Shown here: positions 53,513-64,000 of the stretch, in pieces
Layout: each line of letters starts with the position of its first letter
Position numbering within the stretch: the stretch's first letter is position 1
Source: Ahaetulla prasina
Lineage: Eukaryota > Chordata > Lepidosauria > Squamata > Colubridae
Length of the DNA stretch: 64,000 nt
Direction of reading: 5' to 3'
Assembly: GCF_028640845.1 (NCBI RefSeq)
Contig: NC_080541.1
Span: 173,442,502-173,506,501, forward strand
Notes under the pieces: generated by a model
Database searches by the model: none
Seen by the model: the letters and a program-made list of their open reading frames with translations, nothing else
Told to the model about the DNA's origin: nothing
Position numbers and translations under genes: made by a program

Positions 53513-53768
53513 ACAACTTTGTTGTTGTTGTTAGCTGCGAAGTCGTGTCCGACCCATTGCGACCCCATGGACAACATTCCTCCAGGACTTCCTGTCCTCT
53601 ACCATCCTAAAGTCCATTTAAGCTCACGCAGACTGCTTCAGTGACTCCATCCAGCCACCTCATTCTCTGTCGTCCTTTTATTCATTTGCCCTCAATCTTT
53701 CCCAGCATTAGGCTTTTCTCCAGTGAGTCCTTCCTTCTCATTCGGTGGCCAAAGTATTTGAGGCAACT
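53513..53768 (-). mobile_element. BovB-type LINE 3' end fragment
   Basis: The reverse complement reads CACTGGAGAAAAGCCTAATG-type text, GGGAAAGATTGAGGGCAAAT and GGTCGCAATGGGTCGGACACGAC, then an ACAACAACAACAA tail. This is the characteristic 3' end of BovB, a LINE known for transfer between squamates and ruminants. Confidence 0.8.
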
Positions 53769-53879
53769 TTAGATTGATAGTAAAGATTAGTGATAATATG
53801 CAGAAGAATCCACATTAGAGTCCCATAAAATCACCATATAAAGACTAAAATTAAATCTTATAAAGGGAACGTGTAGATG

Positions 53880-53992
53880 GGGACATTCTCAGGCTTGTGA
53901 GAAGACAGAGGGAAGATATGTTAGCACTTTTGAAACATCTGAAAAGGTGTCACATAGAAGAAGACAAGGCCTTATTTTCCATCATCCCAGAG
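53880..53992 (+). pseudogene. CR1 ORF2 fragment
   Basis: Encodes LLKHLKRCHIEEDKALFSIIP, the FKYLKGCHKE-type segment of CR1 ORF2. Confidence 0.55.
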
Positions 53993-53998
53993 TGGAAT

Positions 53999-54140
53999 TC
54001 TTGATGCTCTGTGAACTTGGTTTTTTGCTTGCAGATATTTCATTATCCAGCTAGGTTACTGACTATGATTACCTAGTCAAGTAATGAAATATCAGCAAGC
54101 AAACACCCAAACTCAGAGAGCACCAATAACTCCACAGTTC
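53999..54140. repeat. Palindromic pair of Penelope-like pLTR ends with degraded hammerhead
   Basis: Arms GATGCTCTGTGAACTTGG..TTTGCTTGCAGATATTTCAT and ATGAAATATCAGCAAGCAAA..CTCAGAGAGCACC are inverted copies meeting around 54062. The right arm keeps GAAA (54086-54089) and TATC but has CTGACTATGA in place of CTGATGA. Confidence 0.5.
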
Positions 54141-54167
54141 AGCCTTCAGCTACATGTATTCTCTTTT

Positions 54168-54705
54168 AAAAACACAGACTTCAGAGGATAATTAGAACTG
54201 CAGAAAAAATAATTGCTACCAACCTGCCTTCCATTGAGGACCTGTATACTGCCCGAATCAAGAAGAGGGCCGTGAAAATATTTGCAGATCCCTCGCATCC
54301 TGGACATAAACTGTTTCAACTCCTACCCTCAAAACGACGCTATAGAGCACTGCACACCAGAACAACTAGACACAAGAACAGTTTTTTCCCGAAGGCCATC
54401 ACTCTGCTAAACAAATAATTCCCTCAACACTGTCAGACTATTTACTGAATCTGCACTACTATTAATCGTTTCATAGTTCCCATCACCAATCTCTTTCCAC
54501 TTATGACTGTATGACTATAACTTGTTGCTGGCAATCCTTATGATTTATATTGATATATTGATCATCAATTGTGTTGTAAATGTTGTACCTTGATGAACGT
54601 ATCTTTTCTTTTATGTACACTGAGAGCATATGCACCAAGACAAATTCCTTGTGTGTCCAATCACACTTGGCCAATAAAAAAAATTCTATTCTATTCTATT
54701 ATTCT
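54168..54705 (+). pseudogene. LINE ORF2 C-terminus with open frame and 3' end
   Basis: An uninterrupted frame from about 54178 to TAA 54415-54417 reads RIIRTAEKIIATNLPSIEDL, IKKRAVKIFADPSHPGHKLF, LLPSKRRYRALHTRTTRHKN and FFPKAITLLNK. The 3' UTR ends in GGCCAATAAAAAAAATTC plus ATTCT repeats. It is the best-preserved copy of the family seen at 13686 and 31004, a CR1/L2-supergroup LINE whose clade I do not fix. Confidence 0.8.
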
Positions 54706-55785
54706 CTTTTACTGGCACTATAAGGCTGGGAATTATAACTTCTGTGTTTCACCAAGGCAAATTCTGATACAATGATAAAAACCTTCTTAACTGTAAGAGT
54801 AATTTGACAATTATCCATTGAAGTGTGGGTCATCTCTTTCAGTGGATGAGTTCAAATAGAGGGTGGATAGATCTGTTTTTTATCCGGATTCCTGTCCTGA
54901 GTAAGGGATTGAATTCAATGGGCTGAATTAATCCTAATTGATTAGATTATAGCTATACAAATGCACGTTCCTTACTTTGTATTTTACTCTTAAAAGTCAA
55001 AGCCCAATCTTCTGCACTCCCATTGTTAGACAACTTAGATGAAATTTTCTGTGAGAAAAAAGGGTTTCTATAGTTCCAAGCTCAAACACATCCATTATTT
55101 TTGAAATTAGAATTCCAACATCAAGTACTCATTTTTTAAAATCCCAAATGCTTCCTTTTGTCAAATTCCAACAGGCTAATTTTAACAAAAGTTCAAACAT
55201 TATGTTATATTATTTTAATGACATATGTTAATTAAAACTTACAAAGACAAAGGGCATGTAAAAAACCTTCCCAAATTGCCCAGATTTGTCCTTGTTTGTT
55301 GCTATTGTCATTAAAAATGCTTTAAAAAAAATCTTTCACTTTCTCTAGCTGAACATGCTTAATTATCTCCAATTATAATTTAGTGAACATTTAACTTTAT
55401 CCAGAATATAAGTATAGTTCACTTCCACAAATTAAGTAGGTAATAAGATGAATCTATCATTGGAAGAGCAATCTTCAAGACTGCTTCTCATTAGATGTGT
55501 TGCTTATTCACTGAACAAGAAGAATCATTAATTACATCATGGGCATGCTGTGAAATCAACAGCCACTGAACATATACAAACTATTTCACAAGAACCAACA
55601 CTCAGGAGCAGATCAGAAGTAAATATCTGCAGCAATCTTTCAGCTTTGCTGATTTATGGGAAGGATGGTTACAGAAAGCTTTATTCTCATGAAACCAATA
55701 GGTCAATTGTTTAAATGTTTGTATAGATTCTATTCCCCTTTCTCTGGATAGCTATTAAGGATTTGGATGCTTTTTTTGTCTCCCA
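54706..55785. other. No gene seen
   Basis: AT-rich unique sequence without recognised elements. Confidence 0.45.
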
Positions 55786-55789
55786 AATC

Positions 55790-56090
55790 TCATGCGGTTT
55801 CCATGATGAGGGTCATAATTTAAATAGATCCATTATCCTGGCACTCATTGCCCCCCAATGAAGCAAATGTAATTATTATCCAATTAATTGGGTTTTCTGT
55901 TGATTCTCAGTTTGTGGCTTTATTATCAATGTATTATAATATAAAAATAATGTTGACAGGCCCTATGGGCATCATTTTAATTTAACACTGCATGTCCATG
56001 AAATGGTAATAAACTTTTATGCATTGTCTTAAACACTGAATCTCTCTAGAGTGACATTTATTTAAAAGGTGCTCAAAGACTGAACATTCT
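55790..56090. other. Candidate conserved noncoding element
   Basis: Repeat-free, with many homeodomain-type cores (TGTAATTATTATCCAATTAA, TCATTTTAATTTAA, TTATCAATGTATTATAAT) and a CCCCCCAATGAAGC segment. Texture only. Confidence 0.3.
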
Positions 56091-56125
56091 ATACATTTAT
56101 CCTTGCCTGTTTATCTACTCACACG

Positions 56126-56320
56126 GATTTATTTATTTATTTATTTATTTAATTTTGTCATAACAACATACACAAGCATAACAAGCATAACACAAAAGAT
56201 TATATAATATATAAACATATATGAGGAGAAACAAGGCAGTATAAGCATATATATATATATATAGGGGAAGAAACAATAGGACAGGAACGGTAGGCACATT
56301 TGTGCATGCCCCGGATCATA
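56126..56320 (-). mobile_element. LINE 3' UTR fragment (family of 9735)
   Basis: ATTT repeat, TTTTGTCATAACAACATACA, AACAATAGGACAGGAACGGT and GGCACATTTGTGCATGCCCC. No coding part retained. Confidence 0.8.
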
Positions 56321-56329
56321 CTTTTATTT

Positions 56330-57065
56330 TGAGCAGCCATGAAATCTCTCTCTTTTCCCCCTCTTTTTTAATGGAACATTACACTTTTGGGGTTGTGTCA
56401 TAGTTGTTGGGCAACATGTATTCGATTACTATTTGGGGTAAAAATAAGACCAGTGGTCTAAATTAAGCATGCCTGAATTTTTATACAGCAATTTCAGTGA
56501 TCAAAGCACTTGACAATTCTGATTGATTAAAAGCAAAATAAAAACAAAAAAAAGAACTTGTTACAGTCATGTTACAGGTATTTGCTGCTCTTCAGATATT
56601 TAAACTTTAACTTCCCTACTGATATTTAATTGACAGCTGGAGTGTGTCAATCGGAAAGGGCAAGGATAAGCTATGAATTAAGAAATTCTCAAGGAAATGT
56701 CTTCAGCCTCCATACATCTGAATTTCTTCAGCTCTCCTTCCTACCACATTTGCAGTTTGGGGGACTGTAATACTGAATTATCCTTACAAGTATATTGCAA
56801 GTGCTATCAGATAATGCATGAAAAACACGAAGTAGCTACACGAATTACACCATAATGGTTACATGCATTACACCATAAGGCTGCATACAGTGAGCTATTA
56901 AAAATTTTAATTTTGAGGCTACCCATCTTCGAATGATTCCAGGCAGCTTAAAGTTTTTTTTTTTAAAGGAGGAATAATTTTAAAAAGAAACAGTTCATAA
57001 GCATCCAGAAGGCAAGCAAGATTTTTCAAATAAAACATCCTACAGTGGCTTAGCCACCATTTTGT
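56330..57065. other. No gene seen
   Basis: No recognised element. Confidence 0.45.
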
Positions 57066-57069
57066 TCTA

Positions 57070-57242
57070 CCTTGGCCCAGCTCTAACACTTGTGGACTTC
57101 AACTCCCAGAATTCCCCAGCCAGCCATGTTCCCAGGCCTGGTCATCCTTCCAGGCCAGAAATTTATTAAAAAAATTTGCTGGCTGGGGAGTTTTGAGAGT
57201 TGAAGACCACAAGAGTTAAGGTTGCCAAGGTTGGATACCCCT
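57070..57242. mobile_element. Palindromic hAT MITE, family H, degraded
   Basis: ACTTGTGGACTTCAACTCCC and GAGAGTTGAAGACCACAAGA arms, ending CCAAGGTTGGATACCCCTG. The left terminus is eroded. Confidence 0.7.
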
Positions 57243-57668
57243 GTTCTAAGGTCTGGGAGAATGGCCAAATTTTAATGACTTTCTGAAGTCATCAGGATAG
57301 CATCATTTGGTGGGATGTTGTTTCAAGAGGGCAACACCATAGCAAATTAGTCTTTCTCAAGTAAAGTTCAGTTACTGAAGATCACATATATGAAGTATAG
57401 CTAATAGCTCTGAGATTTCCATGTAATCTTCCATCCAAATATTCCATAGAATATTTAAGATCTTTAGAGGTGGCTGTTCTTGTACATGCTTATCTTTGTA
57501 ACAAGAGAGACAGAGTTTTTGCCTCTGTTAGTAGCATCATAACTTCAAACCTTCTCAAGAGCTTGACATACTTCATAATCTATTTTTGTTTCTTCCTCCC
57601 ATAAGCCTGCAAGACAGAAAAAATTAATATTCTTTTTGTTGTTGGCTGCTACCTGTTTCCATCCTGTA

Positions 57669-58029
57669 CAGGTAGTTCTCGACCTACAGCCATTTGTTTA
57701 GTTAACATTCAAAGTTACAACACTGAAAAAAAAAAGACTGTTTTCACACTTATGACCATTGTAGCATCCTCATGGTCATGTGATCAAAATTTGGACGCTT
57801 AATAACTGGGATGTATTTGTGACAGTTGCCGTTTCTTAGAATCATGAGATCACCATTGGTGACCTTCTGACAAGCAAAATCTATTGGGAAGCCAGATTCA
57901 CTTAACCGCCGTGTTACTAACTTAGCAGTGATTCACTTAATATCGGTGGCAAGATAGGTCATACAATGGGGCAAAATTCACTTAACAAATGTCTTGCTTA
58001 GCAATGGAAATTTTTGTCTCAATTGTGCT
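57669..58029. mobile_element. TA-flanked MITE, family P, right end lost
   Basis: CAGGTAGTTCTCGACC after TA (57667-57668), with GTCATGTGATCAAAATTTGG and GCCAGATTCACTTAACC inside. The right inverted end is missing at the junction with CR1, implying a deletion. Confidence 0.75.
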
Positions 58030-58430
58030 CAGACAAATGGTTATCCAACATCTTCTTAAAAACTTCCAGTGTTGGAGCATTCACAACTTCTGGAGGCAAG
58101 ATGTTCCACTGATTAATTGTTCTGTCAGGAAATTTCTTAGTTCTAAGTTGCTTCTTTCCTTGATTAGTTTCCACCCATTGCTTCTTGTTCTACGCTCAAG
58201 TGCTTTGGGTTTGACTCCCTCTTCTTTGTGGCGACCCCTGAGATATTGGAATACTGTTATCATGTCTCCCTTAGTCCTTCTTTTCATTAAACTAGACATA
58301 CTGAGTTCCTGCAACCATTCTTCATATGTTTTAGCCTCCAGTCCCCTAATCATTTTTGTTACTCTTCTCTGCCCTCTTTCTAGAGTCTCAACATCTTTTT
58401 TATATAGTGGGTAGGAGGACCGCATGCTTG
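58030..58430 (-). pseudogene. CR1 ORF2 C-terminus, both ends truncated
   Basis: The minus frame contains [34 protein letters not shown] and [20 protein letters not shown]. The 3' UTR with its usual tail is absent. Confidence 0.8.
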
Positions 58431-59175
58431 AAGATCTCAAGATGTTGACTGCGGCATAGCCATCTTGTCCCTCAGCCAGTTTGAACCACATAAGAGATTA
58501 TCTATTGCTCTCTGTCCTGGATAACCCTGGGTGGAATGAGAGGAATAGGCTACGCTATATCCTAGCCTTTGTTGCTTGAGGAATCAGGGAGCTTTAAGAG
58601 TCATGTGGTCATTTTCACTATCCAGGGAAACCCACTGTTCAACAGAGAGATGCCTCACCACTTTTCCAGATACCATACCTAAAGAGCTTTATAAATAGAA
58701 GACTTCCCATGATCCATGTTGCAGTGTGTAACCAAAATCTGGTGTGCTTATGAGATTGGGCTGATTCATCACCAGGGTGTTTCTGTAACACTGAGACTTG
58801 TTTTGAAATATTGGTATGCAAGGAATTTCCACCCTTTGGTGGGGGGACAGGGGGGCAAGCAATCCATCAAGCAAAGCCTCATACTTCCCCTTTGCAGTCA
58901 AAAACCATAGAAAGAGAGAAGTCAAGGGCCCTTTAAAAGATGCACATGAACCTGCTAGGTTGTGTGGGGGCGGGAGGGGAGAATAGAGGAGGAGGAGGAG
59001 GGAAAAGAGGAGGGGACAAACCAAGATAGCTCTGAGGTACATTTCAATCTGCATGGTTCAGGAAGGCAGGAATTTTCAATCTCCTCTCTATCATTTTCAA
59101 TATCATTAATCCTAAGCACTCCATTTTCCATGCTTGCCCGCCCAGGCCCTGAGAGTGAGCGACACACAAAGTGAC
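58431..59175. other. No gene seen; purine-rich tract 58965-59022
   Basis: GGGGGCGGGAGGGGAG and GAGGAGGAGGAGG runs. No transposon recognised. Confidence 0.45.
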
Positions 59176-59179
59176 ACAT

Positions 59180-59385
59180 ATTCATCACTTGGCACTCGGT
59201 GCTGTGAAGGCTGTAATATAATATTAGTCTTGGGTGATCGTGTCTTTCTCTGTAGCCTCGGCACCGAGGACAGTAGATGACACAAATCGATCACCTGTGA
59301 CATTTTTGATTTGGTGTCACTTTTCCTTTTTCTGCCATTTGTTTTGGCAGTTAAGAGGTAATTGTGTGACATTAGTATGAAAAAG
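59180..59385. other. Candidate conserved noncoding element
   Basis: Repeat-free sequence including GATGACACAAATCGATCACC, TGGTGTCACTTTTCC and GGCAGTTAAGAGGTAATTG. Looks selectively maintained, but there is no alignment. Confidence 0.3.
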
Positions 59386-60283
59386 ACTTACTTTTTCCTC
59401 AGCATATTTTATATAGATATAGATTTTGTCTCCTTGGGCAGGAATAGAGGGGGTCTATCCCTTTTGTTTTTATTTTGTTTGTTTTTCTCTCTGAGTATCT
59501 CTGAGGGCTGGAAGGAAGAGAAAGTATCACAAATGTAGAAACCTTGGTGTGCTTAGCATTAGTGGTGCTTTAGGGATTTCGTATAATAATAGTGCACTTT
59601 CAGAAGTAAGCCAGTCATTTAGAAAGTAAGGCTTAAAATCCTATTCGCTCCCACATGGATGGATGTGAAGCTATCTAAGGGGAGATCAATAGATGTAAAG
59701 CCACTGAGCCGGAATAGATTCATACATAGGAAAGCATGATCTAGGGCCATCAAGTCCAACTTACTACTCCATATGGGGGTGGGCAGGGGTCAAAATTAAA
59801 ACAGGCCCCAAGATATAGTTCTGCAATCTTTGCTTGATCTACATGGTGTAGCCCATCACTGATGTAAGATGGTTAGTGTAAGTGCAGTCTGTGAAATCTG
59901 TCCCATCTTTGCCCTCAAGTGTTTGGGGTATCCTCTCACCTTGGCTTTAAAGTTGGTCAGTTTTGGTTGTTGTAAAAGTCAGGTGAGAGACTGGATTCTT
60001 CCCAATCTCCAATTTGATGAGTTTCATTTTTCTCACCTGTCACTGAACTGAAGTTATAGACCCATCTGCTTCCATAAATGATATTCTTAAAATGCCCCAA
60101 TGGGTCAAACACTGGGAATCCTATCTCAGTTATTGTCATGTAGTCAATAGGGGCTTGCCCATATCTATGGACCAGAAACTGTCGCTTTTGCAAGATGCCA
60201 ATCCTAGGTAACATTGTTGAAAGGATTGAAGCAGCTGCTAATTTGGGTCAAGTTTCAACATTTGCTGTTCATCTATAAATGCA
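59386..60283. other. No gene seen
   Basis: Unique sequence; the small frames at 59869-60214 overlap on both strands. Confidence 0.45.
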
Positions 60284-60291
60284 ATCTAAGC

Positions 60292-60420
60292 CAGGGGTCT
60301 CCAAACTGGCAACGTTAAACCTGGAGGACTTCAACTCCCAGAATACCCCAGCCAGCAGGCTGGGGAATTCTGGGAGTTGAACTCCACCAGGCTTAACGTT
60401 CCCAAGGTTGGGGACCCCTG
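60292..60420. mobile_element. Palindromic hAT MITE, family H (129 bp)
   Basis: A perfect 8 bp duplication ATCTAAGC (60284-60291, 60421-60428). CAGGGGTCTCCAAACTGG..TTGGGGACCCCTG. Confidence 0.95.
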
Positions 60421-60428
60421 ATCTAAGC

Positions 60429-61645
60429 AACTTGTGATTCTGAAATTTGAGAGGTTGTCTTCTTCCATAAAATCTGCTTGACTGTCTTCAATATAGATAT
60501 TCCTAATTAGCATTTCTTATGGATACTGATTTGGTGTCAACCAGGAAGTCAGGCTTCTCTACTGTGGTGTCTCTTTCTAGAATACTTTCCACATGTCCTG
60601 GGATAGTTCCAGTCTGAATAGAAGTACCTCAGGTACCAGAGGAACCTTTATTGTCAAACCAGGAAAACATCCCTGTTTCCTTTCCAGGAGCCAGTAGTAG
60701 TGCAAGTAGCAGAAACCTTAAATTGCAGAAACCCAGCTAGTTTGCATTAGTTGAATCACAGGAAACAACTTTCATGTTCAAAACTCATTGTACCTAGCAC
60801 CGTCATAACTTGGCTGATTATTTCATTAGTTTTAGAAACATTCCAGAGGTTAGCTGATTAGGATAATTCACTGAAATAGCCAACATATTAAATAGTCAAC
60901 TCATTCTCCAAATGTAGCTCTTTAGGTTGCCAATATCATAACATAGAAGGACTAATCAGCAGGCTTAAAGGAAACCTTAATGACAGGAATCCTAAGTATC
61001 AAAACCAACAACAACAACAACAAGCATATGTTTAGAAGTAAAGCTATAGGAATCATCAGTTGCCCTGCTAATCATCTTTCTGAGAAGAAAGAATGCTTCA
61101 TATTGGAGAATGGAGCTCAGATAATTTGGAAAAGGCAATGGTTGACTAGCTAGAAATCTGAAGTATACTATACTTAATGGTTTGTTGAAAGCCCTGCTTA
61201 TACTCAATTCTGGAATTAGATAGTAACCGTAAAACTTTATAATTGAATGATGGCTGTTCTATGAACAATGAACAGAGACATGATATTTACAGTGAAGGTA
61301 AGTATTGTCATGGGCATGGTGGTTTTAGATGTAATGTATGACTGTGAAAGCAGGACCATGAGAAAATAACAATGTATGTAGTGCTAGAGAACTTTGTGGA
61401 GAGTATCTTGGATAGCAAGAAGAAGCAACAACAACAACAGAAGAGGAATTAAATTCACTAGAAGCATTAATAATAATGCAGTTAAAGCTTAAATATTTTG
61501 AACAAATAATGGGGATGTAGATGTCTTTAGGGAAGACCCAAATGGTTGGAAAAATGAAAAGCAAGAGAAAAAGAGGCTAGCAGGAGGTAAGATGACGAAA
61601 TATTAGTATTGCTATCATGGGTGTTTATAATAACTCAAAGATGAG
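60429..61645. other. No gene seen
   Basis: Unique AT-rich DNA with AACAAC runs at about 61003-61022 and 61427-61440. Confidence 0.45.
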
Positions 61646-61647
61646 GT

Positions 61648-61880
61648 TAACGATAGCAATAGCACTTAGACTTATATACTATTCCACAGTGCTTTTCAGC
61701 ACACTCTGAACAGATTAAAACATCAGCATATTGCCCCCAGCAATCTGGATCCTCATTTTACCAATCTCAGAAGGATGGAAGGCTGAGTCAATCTTGAACT
61801 GGTCAGGATTGAACTCCTGGCAATGGGCAGAGTCAGCCTGCAATACTGCATTCCTACCACTGTGCCACCATGGCTCCTAG
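61648..61880 (-). mobile_element. tRNA-derived SINE, family 2
   Basis: The reverse complement shows GGAGCCATGGTGGCACAGTG, GCAGTATTGCAGGCTGACTC, TGGTAAAATGAGGATCCAGA and TATATAAGTCTAAGTGCTATTGC. Confidence 0.88.
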
Positions 61881-62310
61881 TAGAAAGCTCTGGTGTGCTT
61901 GTTGGTCATTCAGTCACATATACTTAGATGCAAATGAATGACTAAATAACAACAAATTCTCCCAATATTCAACTGCTCTATCTTCAAAGAAAAGCAGTGG
62001 ATAAGGTGTTTCTATGATGTCAAATGAAAATCATGCCAAATGTTATTTGCAGAAAATTCCTTGTGCAGCCCATTGATCCAATCCTAGTGTCACTTTATAT
62101 CATTGATAGGCATATACTTATAATATTGGGTACCCATTTTTGAAAATTAAATTTAAATTGTTTTACTATTGCAAACTGCCTGAGAAAAATCTGTATAATG
62201 AACGAATCAATAAATAATCCAGAATTCTGAATTCCAAATGGACATATCGTCTAAACATTTAAGTTAAACTTAACGCTCTTGTGTTCAGCACCTCTATTTT
62301 TAACAAGATG
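61881..62310. other. No gene seen
   Basis: No recognised element. Confidence 0.45.
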
Positions 62311-62325
62311 TATATGTTTTAATAA

Positions 62326-62685
62326 AGGGACACGGTGGCTCAAGGGGCTAGGACACTGAGCTTGTTGATCGAAAGATCGGCAGTTCAGCGGTTCAAATCC
62401 CTTGTGCTGCCATGTAATGGGGTGAGTTCCCATTACTTGTCCCAGCTTCTGCCAACCTAGCAGTTCGAAAGCATGTAAAAAATGCAAGTAGAAAAATAGG
62501 GACCACCTTTGGTAGGAAGGTAACAGTGTTCTGTGCGCCTTTGGCGTTGAGTCATGCCGGCCACATGACCACGGAGACGTCTTCGGACAGCGCTGGCTCT
62601 TCGGCTTTGAAACGGAGATGAGCACCGCCCCCTAGAGTCAGGAATGACTAGCACGTATGTGCAAGGGGAACCTTTACCTTTACCT
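62326..62685 (+). mobile_element. Sauria-type SINE, full length, with perfect 15 bp TSD
   Basis: TATATGTTTTAATAA lies at 62311-62325 and 62686-62700. Head GGGACACGGTGGCTCAAGGG, B box CGGTTCAAATCCC, and a 3' end with GGGGAACCTTTACCTTTACC. It is the best-preserved member here, and the minus frames at 62251-62654 are by-products. Confidence 0.95.
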
Positions 62686-63056
62686 TATATGTTTTAATAA
62701 TTTTAAATTTTGTAATAAAACTTGAAGTACTTAGACAAATCAAAAAGAAATCAAGATTTTAGCCAATAATAATTGTCTGTAATAGGAAAATATCTTTAAC
62801 ATTTCAATACATTCATAGCTAGAATTTGAGAAATGCATTAAACTTTATAAAATGTGCTGGATAGACTGCTGGAAAAATCAATTTTATTACCACAGGACTA
62901 GCCTAATCACCAGACCACTTCTTTCACAGAGTTCATATCCTTACGTTAAAAGCAAGTAAACAATGATAACTTTCCTGTTCAAAAAAAGATGGAAGTAAAC
63001 CAAGAAAGAGAGAGCATTTACAAGAGCAGAAAAAGCAACCAATAAGGGTTTGGATC

Positions 63057-63165
63057 AGTTGTTTCTCAGTTACAGCACCTTTAAGATGTATAGACTTCAA
63101 CTCCCAGGATTCCCCACATGCTAGAAGTCCAAACATCTTAAAGTTGATACGGCTGAGAAACACTG
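63057..63165. mobile_element. Palindromic hAT MITE, family H, diverged
   Basis: GTTTGGAT (63049-63056) / GCTTGGAT (63166-63173) flank CAGTTGTTTCTCAG..CTGAGAAACACTG. The central GACTTCAACTCCCAGGATTC is shared with the family. Confidence 0.85.
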
Positions 63166-63619
63166 GCTTGGATCACCATATTAAAAGTGATGATAGTTTG
63201 GCCTCCTCAGACTCAAAAATGGCCCCATTTTTAATGCTCATGTGGACCCTCCATTGAAAAAAACTAATAGCATTTTAACTTCCAACACACTTCCTCTTAT
63301 AGACAAACAGAAGCCATCAGAAGAACTTTACTGTGGTACTCAGATGTGGGCAATGTGTATTCCTGTTGAAAAATATTCCAGAAATATAACACCACAGACC
63401 TAAAGGCCCTGTCCCCAGTTGTTACCCTCTTGTTTACTTGTTTGAGATATCTTACCTGTGAAACAAACACAAGAGCAGTTGAGAAGATACTATTATGAAT
63501 AGGCAGGTGGAATGTAACATATGCCCTGATGGACTGATGCTCAATGCTCTCATAAGCTCATCAGATGCTCCCTACTAAGTTGAACATGTTTAACCTAGTC
63601 AGGAGATAAATTGCTCCCC

Positions 63620-64000
63620 TTGTCAGTTTCCCATTTAAAATGCAAACGAGATTTGACAGAGTAAACTGAATAAAGATTTGGATCGGATAATCCAGTAAAG
63701 GCTAATTACTAAAACAAAATGAGACCAAAGCACAGCCTCCCTTCTCCCTCACTGCCTAACGAGGCTCTCTCTTTGATGAGTTCCCTGCCTCCAGTATCAG
63801 CGCTATCAAGGAACGCAAGCTATTAGCTCCTTTTAACAATTTATGACGCTCAATATACTGATTAGGAGCCTGTGATACATAATTTAAAACTACTTGGATG
63901 TCCTGTGGCCAGATAAAAAGAAAGCAATGAGTTTGAACAAACCTTGCTAATTAGAGCTCTTGATGGCTTCTGATTAGGATTCCTAATTAGGTGTCCTAAG
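63620..64000. other. Candidate conserved noncoding element (cut by the window end)
   Basis: Repeat-free for nearly 400 bp, dense in GGCTAATTACTAA, GCTAATTAGAGC, CTGATTAGGA and CCTAATTAGG motifs of the homeodomain/OTX kind. The most enhancer-like stretch in the window, though unproven. Confidence 0.35.

Noticed and set aside
58965..59022. G-quadruplex-forming promoter
   Set aside because: Only three G runs of three or more are close together, there is no CpG island or TATA context, and no gene follows.

Overview
The window looks like a gene-poor piece of a squamate nuclear genome, most likely a snake. The evidence is the repeat set: CR1, L2-like, L1, RTE/BovB-type and Penelope-like retroelements, BovB-tailed tRNA SINEs ending in ACCTTT-type repeats (Sauria-SINE type), and LINE 3' ends carrying ATTCT/AGAAT tails, a hallmark of snake genomes. 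I found no convincing exon of a host protein-coding gene and no tRNA, rRNA or CRISPR. Nearly every open reading frame is either a retroelement remnant or a chance frame in microsatellites and transposons.

Layout. 1-5.4 kb: microsatellites, a SINE split by a MITE (1386-2075), and a truncated Penelope-like element with a GIY-YIG endonuclease frame between ~278 bp inverted pLTRs, sitting in the tail of an L1 (2318-3906). 5.4-11.6 kb: LINE 3' ends, a reptile repeat relic broken by a hAT MITE and a solo LTR (7129-7687), and more MITEs. 12-18 kb: SINEs, Penelope LTR pieces, LINE ends, and an L2-like LINE interrupted by a MITE and by a second MITE that itself holds a solo LTR (16365-18040). 19-24 kb: a CR1 inserted tail-to-tail in another CR1, then an L2-like LINE. 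25-34 kb: a solo ERV-type LTR inside a CR1, BovB-tailed SINEs, a 376 bp TA-flanked MITE, palindromic hAT MITEs, and a SINE nested in a MITE. 36184-41306: a complete but decayed Ty3/gypsy retrotransposon with 190 bp LTRs, a perfect 5 bp TSD, readable gag, protease, RT, RNase H and integrase, and a 520 bp solo LTR nested in RT. 42-48 kb: hAT and RTE remnants, a perfect 125 bp direct repeat, and a 722 bp hAT MITE with strong hairpins. 48451-50748: an exact-period 1149 bp tandem duplication. 51-58 kb: a MITE nested in a MITE, CR1 pieces, a BovB-type 3' end, and LINE ends. 58.5-64 kb: mostly unique sequence.

Several repeat-poor stretches (for example 55.8-56.1, 59.2-59.4 and 63.6-64.0 kb) have the AT-rich, TAATTA-containing texture typical of vertebrate conserved noncoding elements. 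This is an impression only and needs alignment. The elements do not act as a pathway. What the window records well is insertion order: many elements keep exact target-site duplications (8 bp for hAT, TA for mariner-like, 5 bp for gypsy and related LTRs, 12-16 bp for LINE/SINE), so the nesting can be read directly. The most interesting items are hammerhead-ribozyme-like cores in the Penelope pLTRs, a reading frame shared by three solo LTRs inside U3, and the 1149 bp tandem duplication whose breakpoints lie in a perfect hairpin.
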